In this document: positions 22,885-35,463 of the stretch, in pieces | How the letters are laid out: each line of letters starts with the position of its first letter | Position numbering within the stretch: position 1 is the stretch's first letter | Assembly: GCF_030272615.1 (NCBI RefSeq) | Contig: NC_081408.1 | Location: 335,142,793 to 335,206,792 of the forward strand | From: Cryptomeria japonica | Lineage: Eukaryota; Streptophyta; Pinopsida; Cupressales; Cupressaceae | Reading direction: 5' to 3' | DNA: 64,000 nucleotides | Position numbers and translations under genes: made by a program | The notes under the pieces: model-generated | Told to the model about the DNA's origin: nothing | Database searches by the model: none | Seen by the model: the letters and a program-made list of their open reading frames with translations, nothing else

Positions 22885-23823
22885 AGCTAAATAGAAATTG
22901 CCTAATTTCATCCAATTAGTCAGTCCATTGTGTATGCATAGAGTTTGAAATTGATTTTATGGTGAAGAGAATGTTCCTTTTTTTGGATCTATAGAATGAT
23001 ATGTTTTTCATGTCATATTTTATAAAAGAGTAATAGTAAATTCATGTTGTTGAGTTGTGAGTAAGTCCTCGTAGTTGTATGCAAACTTTTCCCCAATTCC
23101 TTATTGGGTGGCGACTCTATGGTTCATACCAGTGTTGAATGTCCTTTCAATTAGTATTGCATTAGGTTTTTATGGTTCGATGTATAGTGTAGAGATATGA
23201 GCTATCACTGCTAATACAGATTTACAGATAAATTCTTCATCATAAAAGTTTTATAAAAAGTGCAGTAGCAAGATACACATAGATGTTGTGTTGACTATTC
23301 CCAAATCTATGTGTTTGTGGCCTAGAAGAATGTTTATTGCAGCAAGATTGAAGGAGACATTAAAGAATTTAAATATGTGTTGAATGGCTTTCTACTATTC
23401 AAAATATCCTCTATGTAAGAGGTGGCAACTCTGAGATAAAAAACCGTGCTGAAAGTTGAAATTAATCTTCAGATCTACAAGTCCTACAGCTGCAAACACC
23501 CAGGTATTTTCAGAAGTTTCAATGCAAGACATCTCTTCTAAAAATTTGAAAGAGCAAAATAGTTTTCCTATCTAGTTTTTTGCACTTTGTTGAAAGGGAA
23601 GAAGATCAAAAAATATTTGCATATTCAAAGTGTTGTTAAGTTTCAGGATCTTATATGTTTTCCTATGATATGCAAGTATCCATGAGTTTTATGTCAAAAA
23701 GTGAAGAAGGTAAATCTGTAGCTTGACATATTTAAAATTTGTTGAACTTTTGGTGGGGTTGTGTATGAAGTTTGAGAAGTCACAATGTGCAGTTAATTAG
23801 TTCAGCCCCAATCTTATTCACAT

Positions 23824-26055
23824 ATGACCATCCCTAGTGAATTGTCACAATTGTATAATAGGAGAAGTTTCATCATGAACCATTATGCTTCTCTGAGCTT
23901 TGAAGGTATTCTAGGTTACCCAGATCCCATACCCATAGAGATTAGAAAGTATTTGCCCATATTTAGTGGGAAGAAATCAGAATTAGCATGTCAACATGTG
24001 AAAAGATTTTCAGATTTGATGGGAGAGTTTGAAATTTGTCAAGAAGATGTGTGCATGAAGTTATTTGTTCAATCACTGAAAGAGGATGCAAGGGATTGGT
24101 TTTCCTTTTTGCCGGCAGATTGTATTTCCTCATGGGAAGAATTAGTTTCAGATTTCATAGACCAATTTGCTGAAAAGGTGAGTGATTGTGATTTGTTGAA
24201 AGAGTTCACGTACATACAAATCAAGGAAGATGAATTGGTACCAACATTTAATATCAGGTTTTCACAAACATTGTCTAAAATTTCCAGGAAGTATAAGTTT
24301 GATGATAAAGTATATCTGGATATTTATATGAGTCCTTTTGGTAAGAAGATGGGTTTCCTATTGAGAAACAAAGAACCCAAAACTTTGTATGAAGCTTTTA
24401 ACACAACTAGGGACATTGAAAATAATTTGAAATTTGGGATCTCAAAGAGATTTGTGTTTGTTGTTGTGTCTTGTCAAAGTACCTTCAATGGTGAAATACC
24501 ATGTGAAGCTAAACAAATCATTCCTTGTCAAGGTGCATCTAGCTCTGCTATTCCAAACGTTTTTGTTGATGCATGTGATTCAAATTTAGATGAGAGTCAA
24601 GAATCTCTGCTGTCAATGCTAGTTGTCTCTCATAGTAATGATGGAATGATCAGTGGGAAATGTTGTGATAATGCTAGTACAAAGATAGATATATATAAAG
24701 GATATGTACTGTTTGATTTGTATGCCAGTTATGTTGATTATGTGACTGTAAATTATCAAGTAAATCATGCATCTCTCAAGGATAATAATAATGAAATTAA
24801 TGATGATGATGACCATTAATCTTTACATGTTGCTGATGTATTTGATGTTGCAATACCAAATACTGAGGGATCACCAAATGTTGTCAATTATGCAAGTGAA
24901 AATGTGCAATATGTTGTAAATCAGATTTCAATTAAGTCTGATAAAACTAAAAATGAAATTGTGGATGATGTTGATAGTGTTTTCAATGCCAATATACCTA
25001 GTGATGAATGTGTTTCAGAATGGAGTGGTGTTGCTGATTATGAGGACACTGAGTTCAATTTTCAGCACTGTGAAGGCATGCAAATGTATAGTGAAGATCA
25101 ATTTCAGAATGAGAGTGATCTTGGCATGAGTTATCCACTTTCTTATGATCAGCAAATGAATGTCAGTTATGCAGCTGATGATGGCTATGAGAACTCTTAT
25201 TATTCATCTTGTGAAGATGATATAAGAGGAGACCAAGTTATATACTTCAGTCATGAATCTAAAATCAAAAGTATTTTTGAAGATAAAAATATATGTGACA
25301 GTGTGGATAATGTTTTATTTTCAGATTTAAGTGAACTTGTATTTGAATGTTTTCAAAATTTGACATAACATGAAGAGGATGTGAATGTTGATAGTATGCT
25401 TGAACCAGATGTGGAGTTCTTTGCCTTTGGTACGAATGTTCATAGTGCTGACCTCATTGATGTACATGTTGAAGTTTCCCCTTATGATGAACAAATTTGT
25501 AATGTTGAGGAAGTTCCAAACAATAGTAGCATGTGTTGTAAAATTTTACTTCATGATTAAGATAAGAGGCATGGGTTGTGTGATGACTACTTCAGACCAC
25601 AAATGGAAGTTTTTCAGGTGGATGTAAGTCTGAATGAGAAAGACTTAGCTGAGGATTTGTTTCAGCCAGAGGTATGCATTCTTTTCCATGATAGGGATAT
25701 TGAGGATGCGGATGTGTTGAGTTTGATGAACAAGGATAGTATAGAGTGTGATCAGCATAGTGAAGTATCACATCTGGATCGTGATATTTATGTTCCTTAT
25801 TTGCATCAATTGGTTAGTAATGCCCCCAATTCTATGACTTTAAATGATAATAAGGTGTGTGCTGATGAGAATTACAATGTTGAGATTGAATGCTTTATTT
25901 TTGAAGTTCAACATGATGATGCCTTTGCAAATGATAGAATTGATTGGGATAGTGAAATGTATGGCAGCTTGTGGGAAGACCTCTATTGTGTTTTGTCTCA
26001 TGATTTCACTTTTGTTGAAATAGTGTGTGATTACAAAGTTCAAAATCAAACATAA
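23824..26055 (+). pseudogene. Gag protein with a long acidic C-terminal extension (three TAA stops)
   Basis: One frame runs 743 codons from ATG 23824 to TAA 26053-26055. It is interrupted only by TAA at 24817, 25366 and 25558. Residues ~40-220 are a Gypsy-type retrotransposon gag domain: CMKLFVQSLKEDARDWFSFL, then SWEELVSDFIDQFAEK, then YIQIKEDELVPTFNIRFSQT. After ~residue 300 the protein is very rich in D, E, S, N and Y to the end. I see no CCHC knuckle and no protease motif. Gag would form the particle; the acidic extension has no assigned role. Only three lesions in 2.2 kb, with the same frame kept between them, suggest it was under selection until fairly recently. Confidence 0.85.
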
Positions 26056-26425
26056 GGTATGCACACAAGCTGTTATAGTAATGAGATGAAAGAGGTTGAT
26101 TATAAGGATTATGCTCAATTGTTATTGAAAGGTACCTTTGTTTGGATCATGATGTCTGGTGATGAGAATCAAATTTTTGACAAAGGTAAATACTTAGGAA
26201 AGTGGAGCAGTTTATATTCAGTTGCCAGTATGTTTGTATATCTTGTATAGTTGCTTTGCTTCAGTTGTGTGGTTTTCAATAAAGTGCCCTACTATTTGGG
26301 TAGAATAAGGAGCCCTTTGTTTTTCAGAAGAGAAGAGATGTTGTCCGGTTTTGGGTGGTATGCTTAACCATTGATTCTAGATTCTTGTGTTGATCTTTCT
26401 ATTAGCCATCACCAGTCAGAGCCAT
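26056..26425 (+). other. 3' untranslated part of the gag-only element
   Basis: This lies between the stop and the 3' LTR. A purine stretch (cagaagagaagagatg, ~26326-26341) lies 85 bp before the LTR. The bases directly adjoining the LTR (cagtcagagccat) are not a good polypurine tract. Confidence 0.5.
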
Positions 26426-29400
26426 TGTTGGGACTCATTAAATTTGAGTCAACTTTTGAGCCCCATTTCAAAATTTTGATATTGCATTTTCATAAAGGCA
26501 CCTAATCTCATTCAGGTGGCCTAGTTGGAAAGGGGGTAGAATAGAGCCAATTATTTTTCAAAGGGTAAGACTTTGGAAACTTGTTGTACACCTTTCATTT
26601 GACCTATGCAGTGATGTGCAACTTTCAGATTTTAGTTTGGATCAATTTATCAGGTACCCATTCCAACGGGGTGAGCTGAAAGTGCATTTTAGGCACAAAT
26701 GCAGATTTTACCAAGTAGCCTATTTTGAGTGTTTATAAATTTTGCTCTGTTGATCTTCATGGATAAATTCAAGATGGATTCAGTTCTATTCATAAATGTG
26801 AGTCAGCATACAAATTTTCAAATCCTTATGAATCCATTTGCTCAGTTTTCAAAGCTCAATCCGTTTGTAGTTGGTGTGGTTTGACAAGTCCCTGTTTCAA
26901 CTCCTAGTAGGAGCCCCATTTTACATAAGTGTAAAAGATTCCTCAATGAATGTCATGTTAGAGTGTTTATTCCAAGCTATTGTTCATATAAATGACAAGC
27001 TATGTTTCAAATTTCAAGCTCCTACCAATCCGTTTGATTGGTTTTCAAAAGGGTTGCTCGAGCCATCTATTTCAGGGATCCGTACTTTCATTGTCATATC
27101 AGTCAAAGTTGCTATTTTCATGAGCGCACCATTTGCACCCAGTCAGACTTTTGGTTGAAATGAGTATTCAAAGATTTGATATGTACTTCAAGGTGCCTAT
27201 GCCTCAAATTTGAGGGTCTGCGGAGATCGTTTGATATTTTTAAGAAGGCATCATGAGTTGCCTGGGCATTGACTTCATTAGGTTCACAGTATTGACAAAG
27301 CCACTTGGTCATTTTTGACGATTAATATCTCTTCACTTAGGATTCATCTAGAGAAACCGTTTGGTAGAGTTCATGCTTGTATACCAGAGTACATGCCTGT
27401 TAGATGGTGAGGTCCAGAAAGGTGTTTTGACCAGTTTGAAAATTATGTCTTTGCAATTAAATGCAAAAATGTGGCATAAGCGTCTGAAAGTTGCAAAACT
27501 CAGTTTGATGATCTGAAAATGGTACCGATCAATTCTAGAGGTATGTTTAAGGTTCCCGAAACTTTTTGAAGGTCAGTTGCATGAAAACAAAAGAAAATTT
27601 AGTCAGACCCACTTTGGGGTCCGACTTGGCTCATGCCCGATGGTCTTGAATTCATGGTAATGTATATCAATGTCAGCTCGACTACAGTTCGCTAGTAGGA
27701 TGGTGAGAGGTGACTTCAGTTTACTTGTCGTTTATGGATTAAATGGATGTATATCTTTCATACTAGTTGTAAACCTCAAATAATTTGAAGAAATGTCAAA
27801 TTTACCATTATATTATTAAGTGAAAAATGGAAGCGAAAGTAGTAGATTTTGGGCTTTCAAGGGAAGGGTCATCTAGTGAAGTAACTCATGTTGATGGATA
27901 CATTTGGTTACCTTGATCCTTAATATACCATAGCAAACAACTTCATAGAGAAAAGTGGTGTGGAATGGGTAAGACCCATTGAAGTTTTCAGTGAATCCCA
28001 TTGGTTAGGTGTAATGCCAAATTCCATAACTTTTGTTTGATTTTCCCTCAATAGTGTGGCATGGGAAAAGGCCATTGAAACTTACAAGAAATGCAACTTG
28101 CAAGAAATGGTGGTGGAGAAATTGTTTAGAATGGAGTGGAACTACTCTCACATTTCTGCAGAAGCTTTCAACTATGCAAACAATAGTCCAAAGTCCCCAC
28201 GTGCTACATTCTGAAGCATTTCCCTATGGCATTGAAGAGGCTGCCATCTTCCCCTTTCTACATGGAGTTTGGGGAGTATATAAAACTATAAGCAAATGCA
28301 ATTTGACAGAGCCTCCCTCCTCCTACGTGTTTTTTTTTTCAAACTATGGCAGAGTGTATTGACAGGCATAAGGTTCATGTGGTATGGTGGAGGAGTTTTG
28401 CAGAGATCTCTCAGCCAGCATCTTCCCCTCCTCTGCGTAGAATGGTGTTGGAAAAGCTTTAGAAAGCTCCAAGGCAATGAAATTGGTAGGTGTTTTTCCC
28501 CTTTTCTAGCATCCTCCCTTCACGTGGAGTGGAGTATAGGAAATGTAGAAAATGTTGAACCATAGCAATGTCTCTCCCTCCTGCGTGGTATGTGGTTAGA
28601 AGTTGTAGTAAAACTCTCAAGAATAATGCAATTCATGAGGTGTTTAATGTGAAGTCCCTATGTGGAGAGTGGGGAAGGTCAAAATCAATGTAATTTGCAG
28701 GTGTGGAGCCCAAATTTCCCATGCATGGTTTAGAATGCAAAACAATTTTCAAACTAAATGGCAATGTGTAGGTGTGAGCCAAATTCCACGGCCATTTCTA
28801 GAGTCCTCCTCTTGAGTGGCATTGAAGTCTGCAGATGAGGGTTTCAAAAACTCAAGCAAACAACATTGGTGCCATTAAAAGCCTTCAACATGCAATTTCA
28901 GGCTAAAAGGTATTACCCCATATTCATTGGGGAAGAGAAATATTTGATATTTATAACTAAAACTCCACTCATCCATAGTGTGAAAGCCTCAAGGCTTTTG
29001 ACGAATGATGTCGGTTGGGCACCCAAGTGGACCCCATGCATGTAGGCACACTTCCTGAGGTGACCAAGGAGGCTAAGTGGTGACTAGGTGGAACCCACAA
29101 AGGCATGGATCCTAAGGCAGGCAAGTTCTATAGAGAATGGACGACTTAAGCAGTGAGCAGGTTGCAGAGGATCCGATGAAGCGCGCTGTTTCGTGAAGCA
29201 GAGATGCTCACTGGTTAAGCTTCGCGAAATGCCGAAGTGTTAAAGAGCCTATAGGTTCCATGAAGATTGACGGTCGGCATTGATTCACAAGCGAAAGATG
29301 CTCGCTAGTTAAAGCCTGCGAAATGCTGTAAAGCTCAGGAAAGGGCGAGTTAAAGATCGAGCATGTTCCAAGGAGATTGACATTTGGCTTGATTTCGGAG

Positions 29401-30819
29401 CCCAAAGATACATGTCCTTTAGCCATTGCGAAATGGAAAAAGATAGGTGGCAGGTCCAGGTGGAGGTCCAGCTCATGGGTCTCGTTGAGGTGTCGCTGAG
29501 GTGGCGATGATGTGGCCGACAAGCAAGCAGACAAGTGGCATACATGTGGCAGTGACATGGCAGACACGTGGTAGATTGATGAGGTGTCATCCAAGGAGGC
29601 ACCCAGTGGACCCTATCAACGAATTAGAGGTTGCCAGGTGGCAGGGCATCAAGCCAAAATCAGGGAAAAATCAAAGTTAAAATCAATTTAAATATATAGT
29701 TGAAACTAAATAAGAAATTGAAAAATTTAAATGATATGCACATAAAGTGGATTAATTTGCCCAAAGGTCCATTTTTGGTCAGATAGGCAAGTATTATATA
29801 TCGCCGGAAAGCTCTTGGAATGAGGAATCTATTCATGTAGTTAATTTTAACCAATTTGGGCTATTTTGAGAGAATCTTCCATTGGAAAGAGAAAGGAAAT
29901 GAAATTCAGTTGGAAAAAGAGACACTTGGCAATTTCGGTTGCAGACCTAATCTTTTTCCCTCCTCTTCTTATTCCATTTTCTTCTCAATTGTAAGGGTTC
30001 CAAAATTTTGGAGGAAGTGCTCCAATTTTCATGGCTTCCATTTCTGAATTTCTTGACCCAAATGTGTAAATTACTATGGATCTTTTCAGGGTATAGAGGT
30101 TACTTGTGTTAGGCATGAGTAAATTTCCCATAATATTGTCTATGTGCATGTATTTCATTGTTATGAATTGAATCCTCAAGGAGGCTATGATTTGTCATCT
30201 CAAGGAGATTGTATGATTGTTTGTAGGCATTCTTCAGTGAAGAGTTTAAATTCTATAATCAGTCATAAACAATGGAATGTGTCCTAGATCAGATAATTTT
30301 GAGAATAAACTGAGTAATGCATTAGTATAAGGTATTAATGCAGGGATATCTTGTAAGGAAAACACACTTGCAGCTATGGATGCACATTTGCAATTCTGTG
30401 TGTGACTCTATTGCCCAATGAACAAGGCACTAGTCTTGCAAATTTGGCAATAGTTTCAGATTTACAAATTAAAGACAAATCTATTTCCCTTTATGTTTAG
30501 GGGTTTGTATTGTATCCTTCCCAAGCTCTATTTCACCCATTATTTGTACAAGATCTAGCCAATCTGTATGTGTTACCTAATTTGTTGAGCTTATGGAATG
30601 GTTTATCTACTTCATTGATGCGGTCATGGTAAGTAAATGAGTTTGATTTAGTGCATCAAAAGGGTGTCCCCCCCTAGGTCTAGCAGAACGTGAAGTGCAA
30701 GAGGATCATTTAGGATCCTATGTTATGTTGTCCAAGCCCTGATGTGTTTCATAGACTGAAATTGGCCGTTTCATAAAAGGATTGTAGGTGAACTTGGGTT
30801 AATCAATTTTGATGAACAA
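26426..30819 (+). repeat. 3' LTR of the gag-only element
   Basis: It is ~4.39 kb, starts TGTTGGGACTC and ends GATGAACA. It is followed by CTGACTC and then by the continuation of the element A LTR. Confidence 0.92.
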
Positions 30820-30826
30820 CTGACTC

Positions 30827-31253
30827 TTTCACATCTCAAATTGTATCTATGAATGTATATATTCCATTACTAAGTGATCTCTCTTATATACGCTTATAAC
30901 TTGCTCATCATGTCAACCTTCACAATGAAAATAAACATATCAGCTTCCTCCCAGATCATAAAGTTAATTACAAATTATCTCGATGATCTTAGTTGATGTT
31001 GACCTGGCACGCTACCTTCAATTCCTCAAATGACTTTATCAAGTCTTATAATATGAATTACCAGTATGAAGAGTAACTGGCTAACAAGTGTAAACCATAG
31101 GGTGTATACCAGTTGGCCTTATCTAGACAAAATGATAAAGTGATGAGTTCAGATGAAGAAATACAATCTCCTGAAGATGAGTTGCCATCAATGGCAACCC
31201 AAAACACAATTCACATTATAGGGTGACTACTAGATGAGTGTCGATTGCCAACA
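30827..31253 (-). repeat. 5' LTR of element A, outer fragment
   Basis: It resumes the A LTR and aligns with ~5935-6350. It ends GCCAACA at 31253 and is followed by the TSD copy CGATG. Confidence 0.9.
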
Positions 31254-31428
31254 CGATGTACCAAATACCAATATCTATTCCAAGCCTTAGCATCATCTCA
31301 TTCAGGGCAACCTCGTATGATCAATGAAAAATTTGCCTCCCTATCGTGACTTTCTTGTCCTTTATCTTTTTCTCTACTTTAGCTTTGCATCTCTTTGAAG
31401 AGACATGCTTGCTAAAGTGGGGGCAAAA
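31254..31428 (+). mobile_element. Element C, right part with polypurine tract
   Basis: It continues element C after the insertion of A. AAAGTGGGGGCAAAA at 31414-31428 is a PPT immediately followed by TGTAGTGTC, an LTR start common in plant Gypsy-like elements. Confidence 0.6.
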
Positions 31429-33280
31429 TGTAGTGTCAAAAATCTCACCCATTGGTGATAAATGTGACAAATGGTGCCTTCCCCATGTCGTTGGAGGCTG
31501 GACTCTACCATCTTGTCCTTTTGTCCACTTAGACTATCTTTGTCAGCTCTGGCCAAAGTATTACCAACTTCGCCAACCTATCACCTTCGCGGACACAGGT
31601 GCAGTGCAGAGATAGCCACACGACTTCCTAGCATCCCATGAATATAACAGTATACATGTGGTCATTTGAGCATTACACCTATGCTTGGAAGGAATCATAA
31701 CACCTCTGCATGCGCCCACCGACATTCAAATTCTATTTCAAGCCTTTATCTTTCATGTTAGAGGCATTTGAGGGGATTCCTTTTGGCATTTTTGTATTCC
31801 TTCTTGCTGGTTAAGCTCTTGGAGATTATTTTGGAGAACATATCCATTGTTGCAACACTTCAAGCACTTCACACCAGCACTCCAATGATCATTCGTGGAA
31901 GGGGAGTCTACTCAAACCTCTCTTTTTCACTTTCTAGTCTTTATTTCCAACCTCGTATTGCATTATCTATTATATTTATCATCTCTCTTTTCTTGTGGCT
32001 TCTTGGTTTGTTCATGGAGGTTGAAACACCAAAATGGGGGTTTGACTTAGGTAGACTCCAAAACACAACCCTAACATTTTCCTCTCTCATATGTGTGTAG
32101 GAATATTATCGTGAGGAGGCCATCAAGTTGCGAGAGGTTTCAAAGCATGTCTCATTGTAACGTTTACATTATTTTCCTTGCACTCTCCTATTTTGATTCG
32201 TAATCTATATTTATTAATAGTTCAACACCCTTTTCTTGTTTTGGCATTTTCTATTAGTACATCCTAGACTCTCTATCGATATTATGCACTCCATCTATAT
32301 AGGATAGTGTGGCGCACTAGTGTCCTAGCTTTGTGTGCTTGTCCTAAAGACAGAGGCTCTGCAGAGCTATCTAGAGACGCCTCTCGGGTGTTAAACACTT
32401 TTTTGCATGTCTATTATCCCCTGGCTCATCTTAGTGTTAGTTCAGGAGGTAACAGAGGGTTAGCTTGTCCTTGAGGATCCCTAATCCTTAAGGTGACAAA
32501 TTCCCTCCCTTACATCATTCAATTGCAACACATGTTTCATATATTTTAGTTAGTCATTTTGGACTCTAAATTTATACATTTTTCTCAATGCCTCCTTTAT
32601 CAAGGTCTCTCTATTACATCTCATTTAATCTATCTATTTGTTTCTAACCCATTTTTTTTGACATCTAGAAAACTAATTTACATCATTTCTACTTCTACAC
32701 ATACACTCAATATGTGTGGATCTTGATTTGTGAGTCATTCAAATCCTTTTAACATGACAACTTCTCCCACCACATAATTCTTTTGAGCTACTAACCTAAA
32801 ATTCCAATTAAATTTACCCAAATTTGACATTCTTTCTGGAAGGATGTTATATTCAATCTTATGAATGATCTAAATGTTACTTTATTTTTGACCTTTTCTA
32901 GATTATCATTTATCCATGTATTCAAAAATCGTGATCTATTCTAATATTATATTATATACTGGAGTGTAATCTAATAAGGTTGCACTACCTCATCCATAAA
33001 ACCTTATAAAGTATTAGGAAATAATTTCATGTATGGTTGCATATGTATCACCCTCTCCATCTAGTAGGGGTCCTCCTTGAGGATGCAAATGTGGCTATAG
33101 TCATAATGTCTATTATAAATATTTAATCTCGATGCCCAACTCCACTCCACCAATTTTTTTATCTTGCACCTAGAGTCTATCACAACTTTTCTTTGGCTTC
33201 TTACTTATTTTAGTGAAAATATCCTCAAACATGTGATGATGAAGAATTTTTCCATGTGGAGACTCCCTTTTAACCACGTG
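31429..33280 (+). repeat. 3' LTR of element C (right boundary uncertain)
   Basis: It starts TGTAGTGTC after the PPT. With only one LTR in the window, its end cannot be fixed. The sequence up to the LINE 3' end near 33290 is non-coding and AT-rich. No gene is seen here. Confidence 0.4.
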
Positions 33281-33347
33281 AATTTTTTTTTTCAATAAAA
33301 GTGGATTATTTCACTAAATTTTTTTATTAATATTTTTTTATTTTTTA

Positions 33348-33795
33348 CACAGAATTCAAAGAGAATATCGGAGGAAAGAACCCTAGGAAGAAAATCTCTA
33401 GTCACAGCTCATAAAATAAACCTATAGTATCTAACAGATCAGTTTATACACCCCACCCAAAATCACATGCAAAATGCAGTCACAACACATATAATATCAG
33501 TTTTACATAGAGCCCATATGGCCCATCAGATAATTTTCAAATGTAGACTCCACAACTACTATCAATGGAAGAAGACATAATTTTCCAAAGCCGTGTGCCA
33601 AATCCCATGAGCTAAAAACCTTCCTGCCAAAAAAAAAGTTATGAAAAAACCTTTGGAAAAACACTATTGTATCAAATACCATGAGCTTGAACTCTCCTCC
33701 AGACAATGAACATAAATACTTGAAGTGAAAGGGAAAAGCGGGAATAATTATCATCATAAAGTTTTACATCAACATTACTCAAGAAAATCACATAA
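33348..33795 (-). other. LINE 3' UTR
   Basis: This non-coding stretch lies between the RNase H stop and the A-rich tail. No other feature is seen. Confidence 0.6.
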
Positions 33796-34656
33796 CTATT
33801 GCTGCAAACCTTCCCATACCCTAGAAGTAATTTCCTTAAAACCCACCTCTTGCTGATTAGCATTGCTATCAATGGCTAAATTTGCCAAATAATCCACAAT
33901 CTTATTAACTTCTCCGTAACAATGGGATAACAAGAAAGATTCAAACAATTCTAATTTTTGTAAAATGAGATCAAGTATATACTGCAAATTCAAACAATTT
34001 GATTTCTTTTTCATAACACATTGAATAATCACCATAGAATCACCTTCTATTATTAAGTCCTTAATTCCCAAAGAGATTGTCATATCCAATCCGAAAGACA
34101 AAGCATGAAATTCCACATAATTGTTAGTTTTTAAACCAATAGCATGACACTGAGCTTGAATAAAATTTGCATTGTGATCATAAATTACCATTCCTACCCC
34201 AGTTGGCCCAGGGTTACCACAAGAGGCCCCATCAAAATTCAGTTTAAATTGCCCCTGCGGAGGAGGTTTCCATCTAGTAGAGTATCTCCTACCTAATGCA
34301 TCATTTTTTTTTAAAATTGAGCCATGAGAGGGTAAAAACGACAACATCTTCCAAACTCTAGTAACTCTACTATCCCAGTGCGAAAAAGAAGTAATATTTT
34401 CCAAATTCTTATAAATAAATGACAAAGTAACCTCAGAGATTGAAGACTCAATTTTTAATAGAACCTCAGACATAGGAGAACTTGTTTTTTTAAATATCTT
34501 GTTGTTTTGCTCTAGCCAAACATTCCAAATCACAATAGATGGAGATATGATCCAAAGGCATGCATAAAAAGATGAGGCAAACATAAAGGGCCAAGATCTA
34601 AAATGGGAAATGAGATCCTTACCAATAACATAGGATATATTTAAATTCTCAAACAA
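33796..34656 (-). pseudogene. LINE ORF2 C-terminus: plant RNase H-like (RVT_3) domain
   Basis: An open stretch of 286 residues. The RNase H fold is read from NFDGASCGNPGPTGVG (first Asp), NYVEFHALSFGL (Glu), IIEGDSMV (second Asp) and the C-terminal KIVDYLANLA (last Asp). The four acidic residues expected for catalysis are therefore visible. Its role is removing RNA from the RNA/DNA hybrid in target-primed reverse transcription. A stop between 34657 and 34662 separates it from the upstream zf-RVT part. Confidence 0.88.
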
Positions 34657-34662
34657 CCACTG

Positions 34663-35463
34663 CTAACATTCATAAGCATAATCACAATGTAGGAACAGGT
34701 GTGAAGAAGATTCCAAATTTTTGTTACAAAGTACATAAGGGAAAACAACAGTAATAACAAGCCTATCTAGTCTCATACCTGTAAGGACTTTGTCCTGAAC
34801 TACCAACCAAGTAAAGGTTCCAGGTTTAGGAAGACAAGCTGAATGCCAAAACAACTTATAAGGCCAAGATGATAAATCTTTAGCAACCATAAGAGAGTTG
34901 TAACCATCTTTAACAGTGTACTTACTAGAAATATTCTTTGTCCAAATAAGTCCATTCTCAGAATCAGAAAGAAATACAATTTTATCCCCCCAAATCTTCT
35001 CAAAATATAATTTCATACTTTGATCAACATCTAAGAAATCAATCGAATTCCATCTAGCTAGCTTAAGGGGTCCAGCAGTCACAATTTTAAAATAATCTGC
35101 TACAAAAACACCCCAAAGGGAGGAAAGGATAGTGATTAGAGGAGACCAATCCCTAATATTCACCAGAGGTGTGTGTCCATTCCATACTTCATCCCAGAAT
35201 ATGACCTTTCTACCATTATGAGCAATCCATGAGAGATGAGGCAAAATAACTGATCTACATTTACAAAGGAAATTCCAAATAGAAGAACCCGAAGGCAAAT
35301 TTGAGACTTTAAAAATGTACTCTCTCGGTCCATTATTTAAATATTTGACAAACATAATATGTGCCCATAAGGAGCTACACTTGCCATATAATTTCCAAAC
35401 CAACTTAGCACCTAAGGCTAAATTCTGATTCTCCAAACTCTGAATTCCTATTCCCCCAAGTTC
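34663..35463 (-). pseudogene. LINE ORF2: post-RT region with zf-RVT domain
   Basis: This is an almost unbroken frame (35436-34663) ending with CNKNLESSSHLFLHCDYAYEC, the Cys/His signature of zf-RVT. It is preceded by KLFWHSACLPKPGTFTWLV, the usual W....P.K...F.W pattern. The upstream end is cut by the copia insertion at 35463. Coding resumes at 42026. Confidence 0.85.

Larger units (their letters stand above)
18525..30819 (+). mobile_element. 12.3 kb gag-only LTR retrotransposon with ~4.4 kb LTRs (LARD/TR-GAG-like)
   Basis: Two long direct repeats (18525-22859 and 26426-30819) flank a 3.57 kb internal region. That region carries a PBS-like site and one gag-type reading frame but no protease, integrase, RT or RNase H. 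The insertion lies inside the 5' LTR of element A and the flanks carry CTGACTC on both sides (18518-18524 and 30820-30826). The proportions closely match large retrotransposon derivatives (LARDs). The presence of gag also recalls terminal-repeat-with-gag elements. Mobility would require pol enzymes from elsewhere. Confidence 0.9.
5388..31253 (-). mobile_element. Element A: non-autonomous LTR retrotransposon, split by two nested insertions
   Basis: On the minus strand it reads 5' LTR (31253 to 30827 and 18524 to 18068), PBS (18053-18065), coiled-coil/CCHC ORF1, ORF2, PPT (near 6351) and 3' LTR (6350-5388). It is flanked by TGATG (5383-5387) and CGATG (31254-31258), a 5 bp target duplication with one mismatch. 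Element B sits in its ORF2 and the 12.3 kb gag-only element sits in its 5' LTR. Without these insertions it is about 7 kb. No protease, integrase or reverse transcriptase is visible. Its structure matches B and D. Confidence 0.85.
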
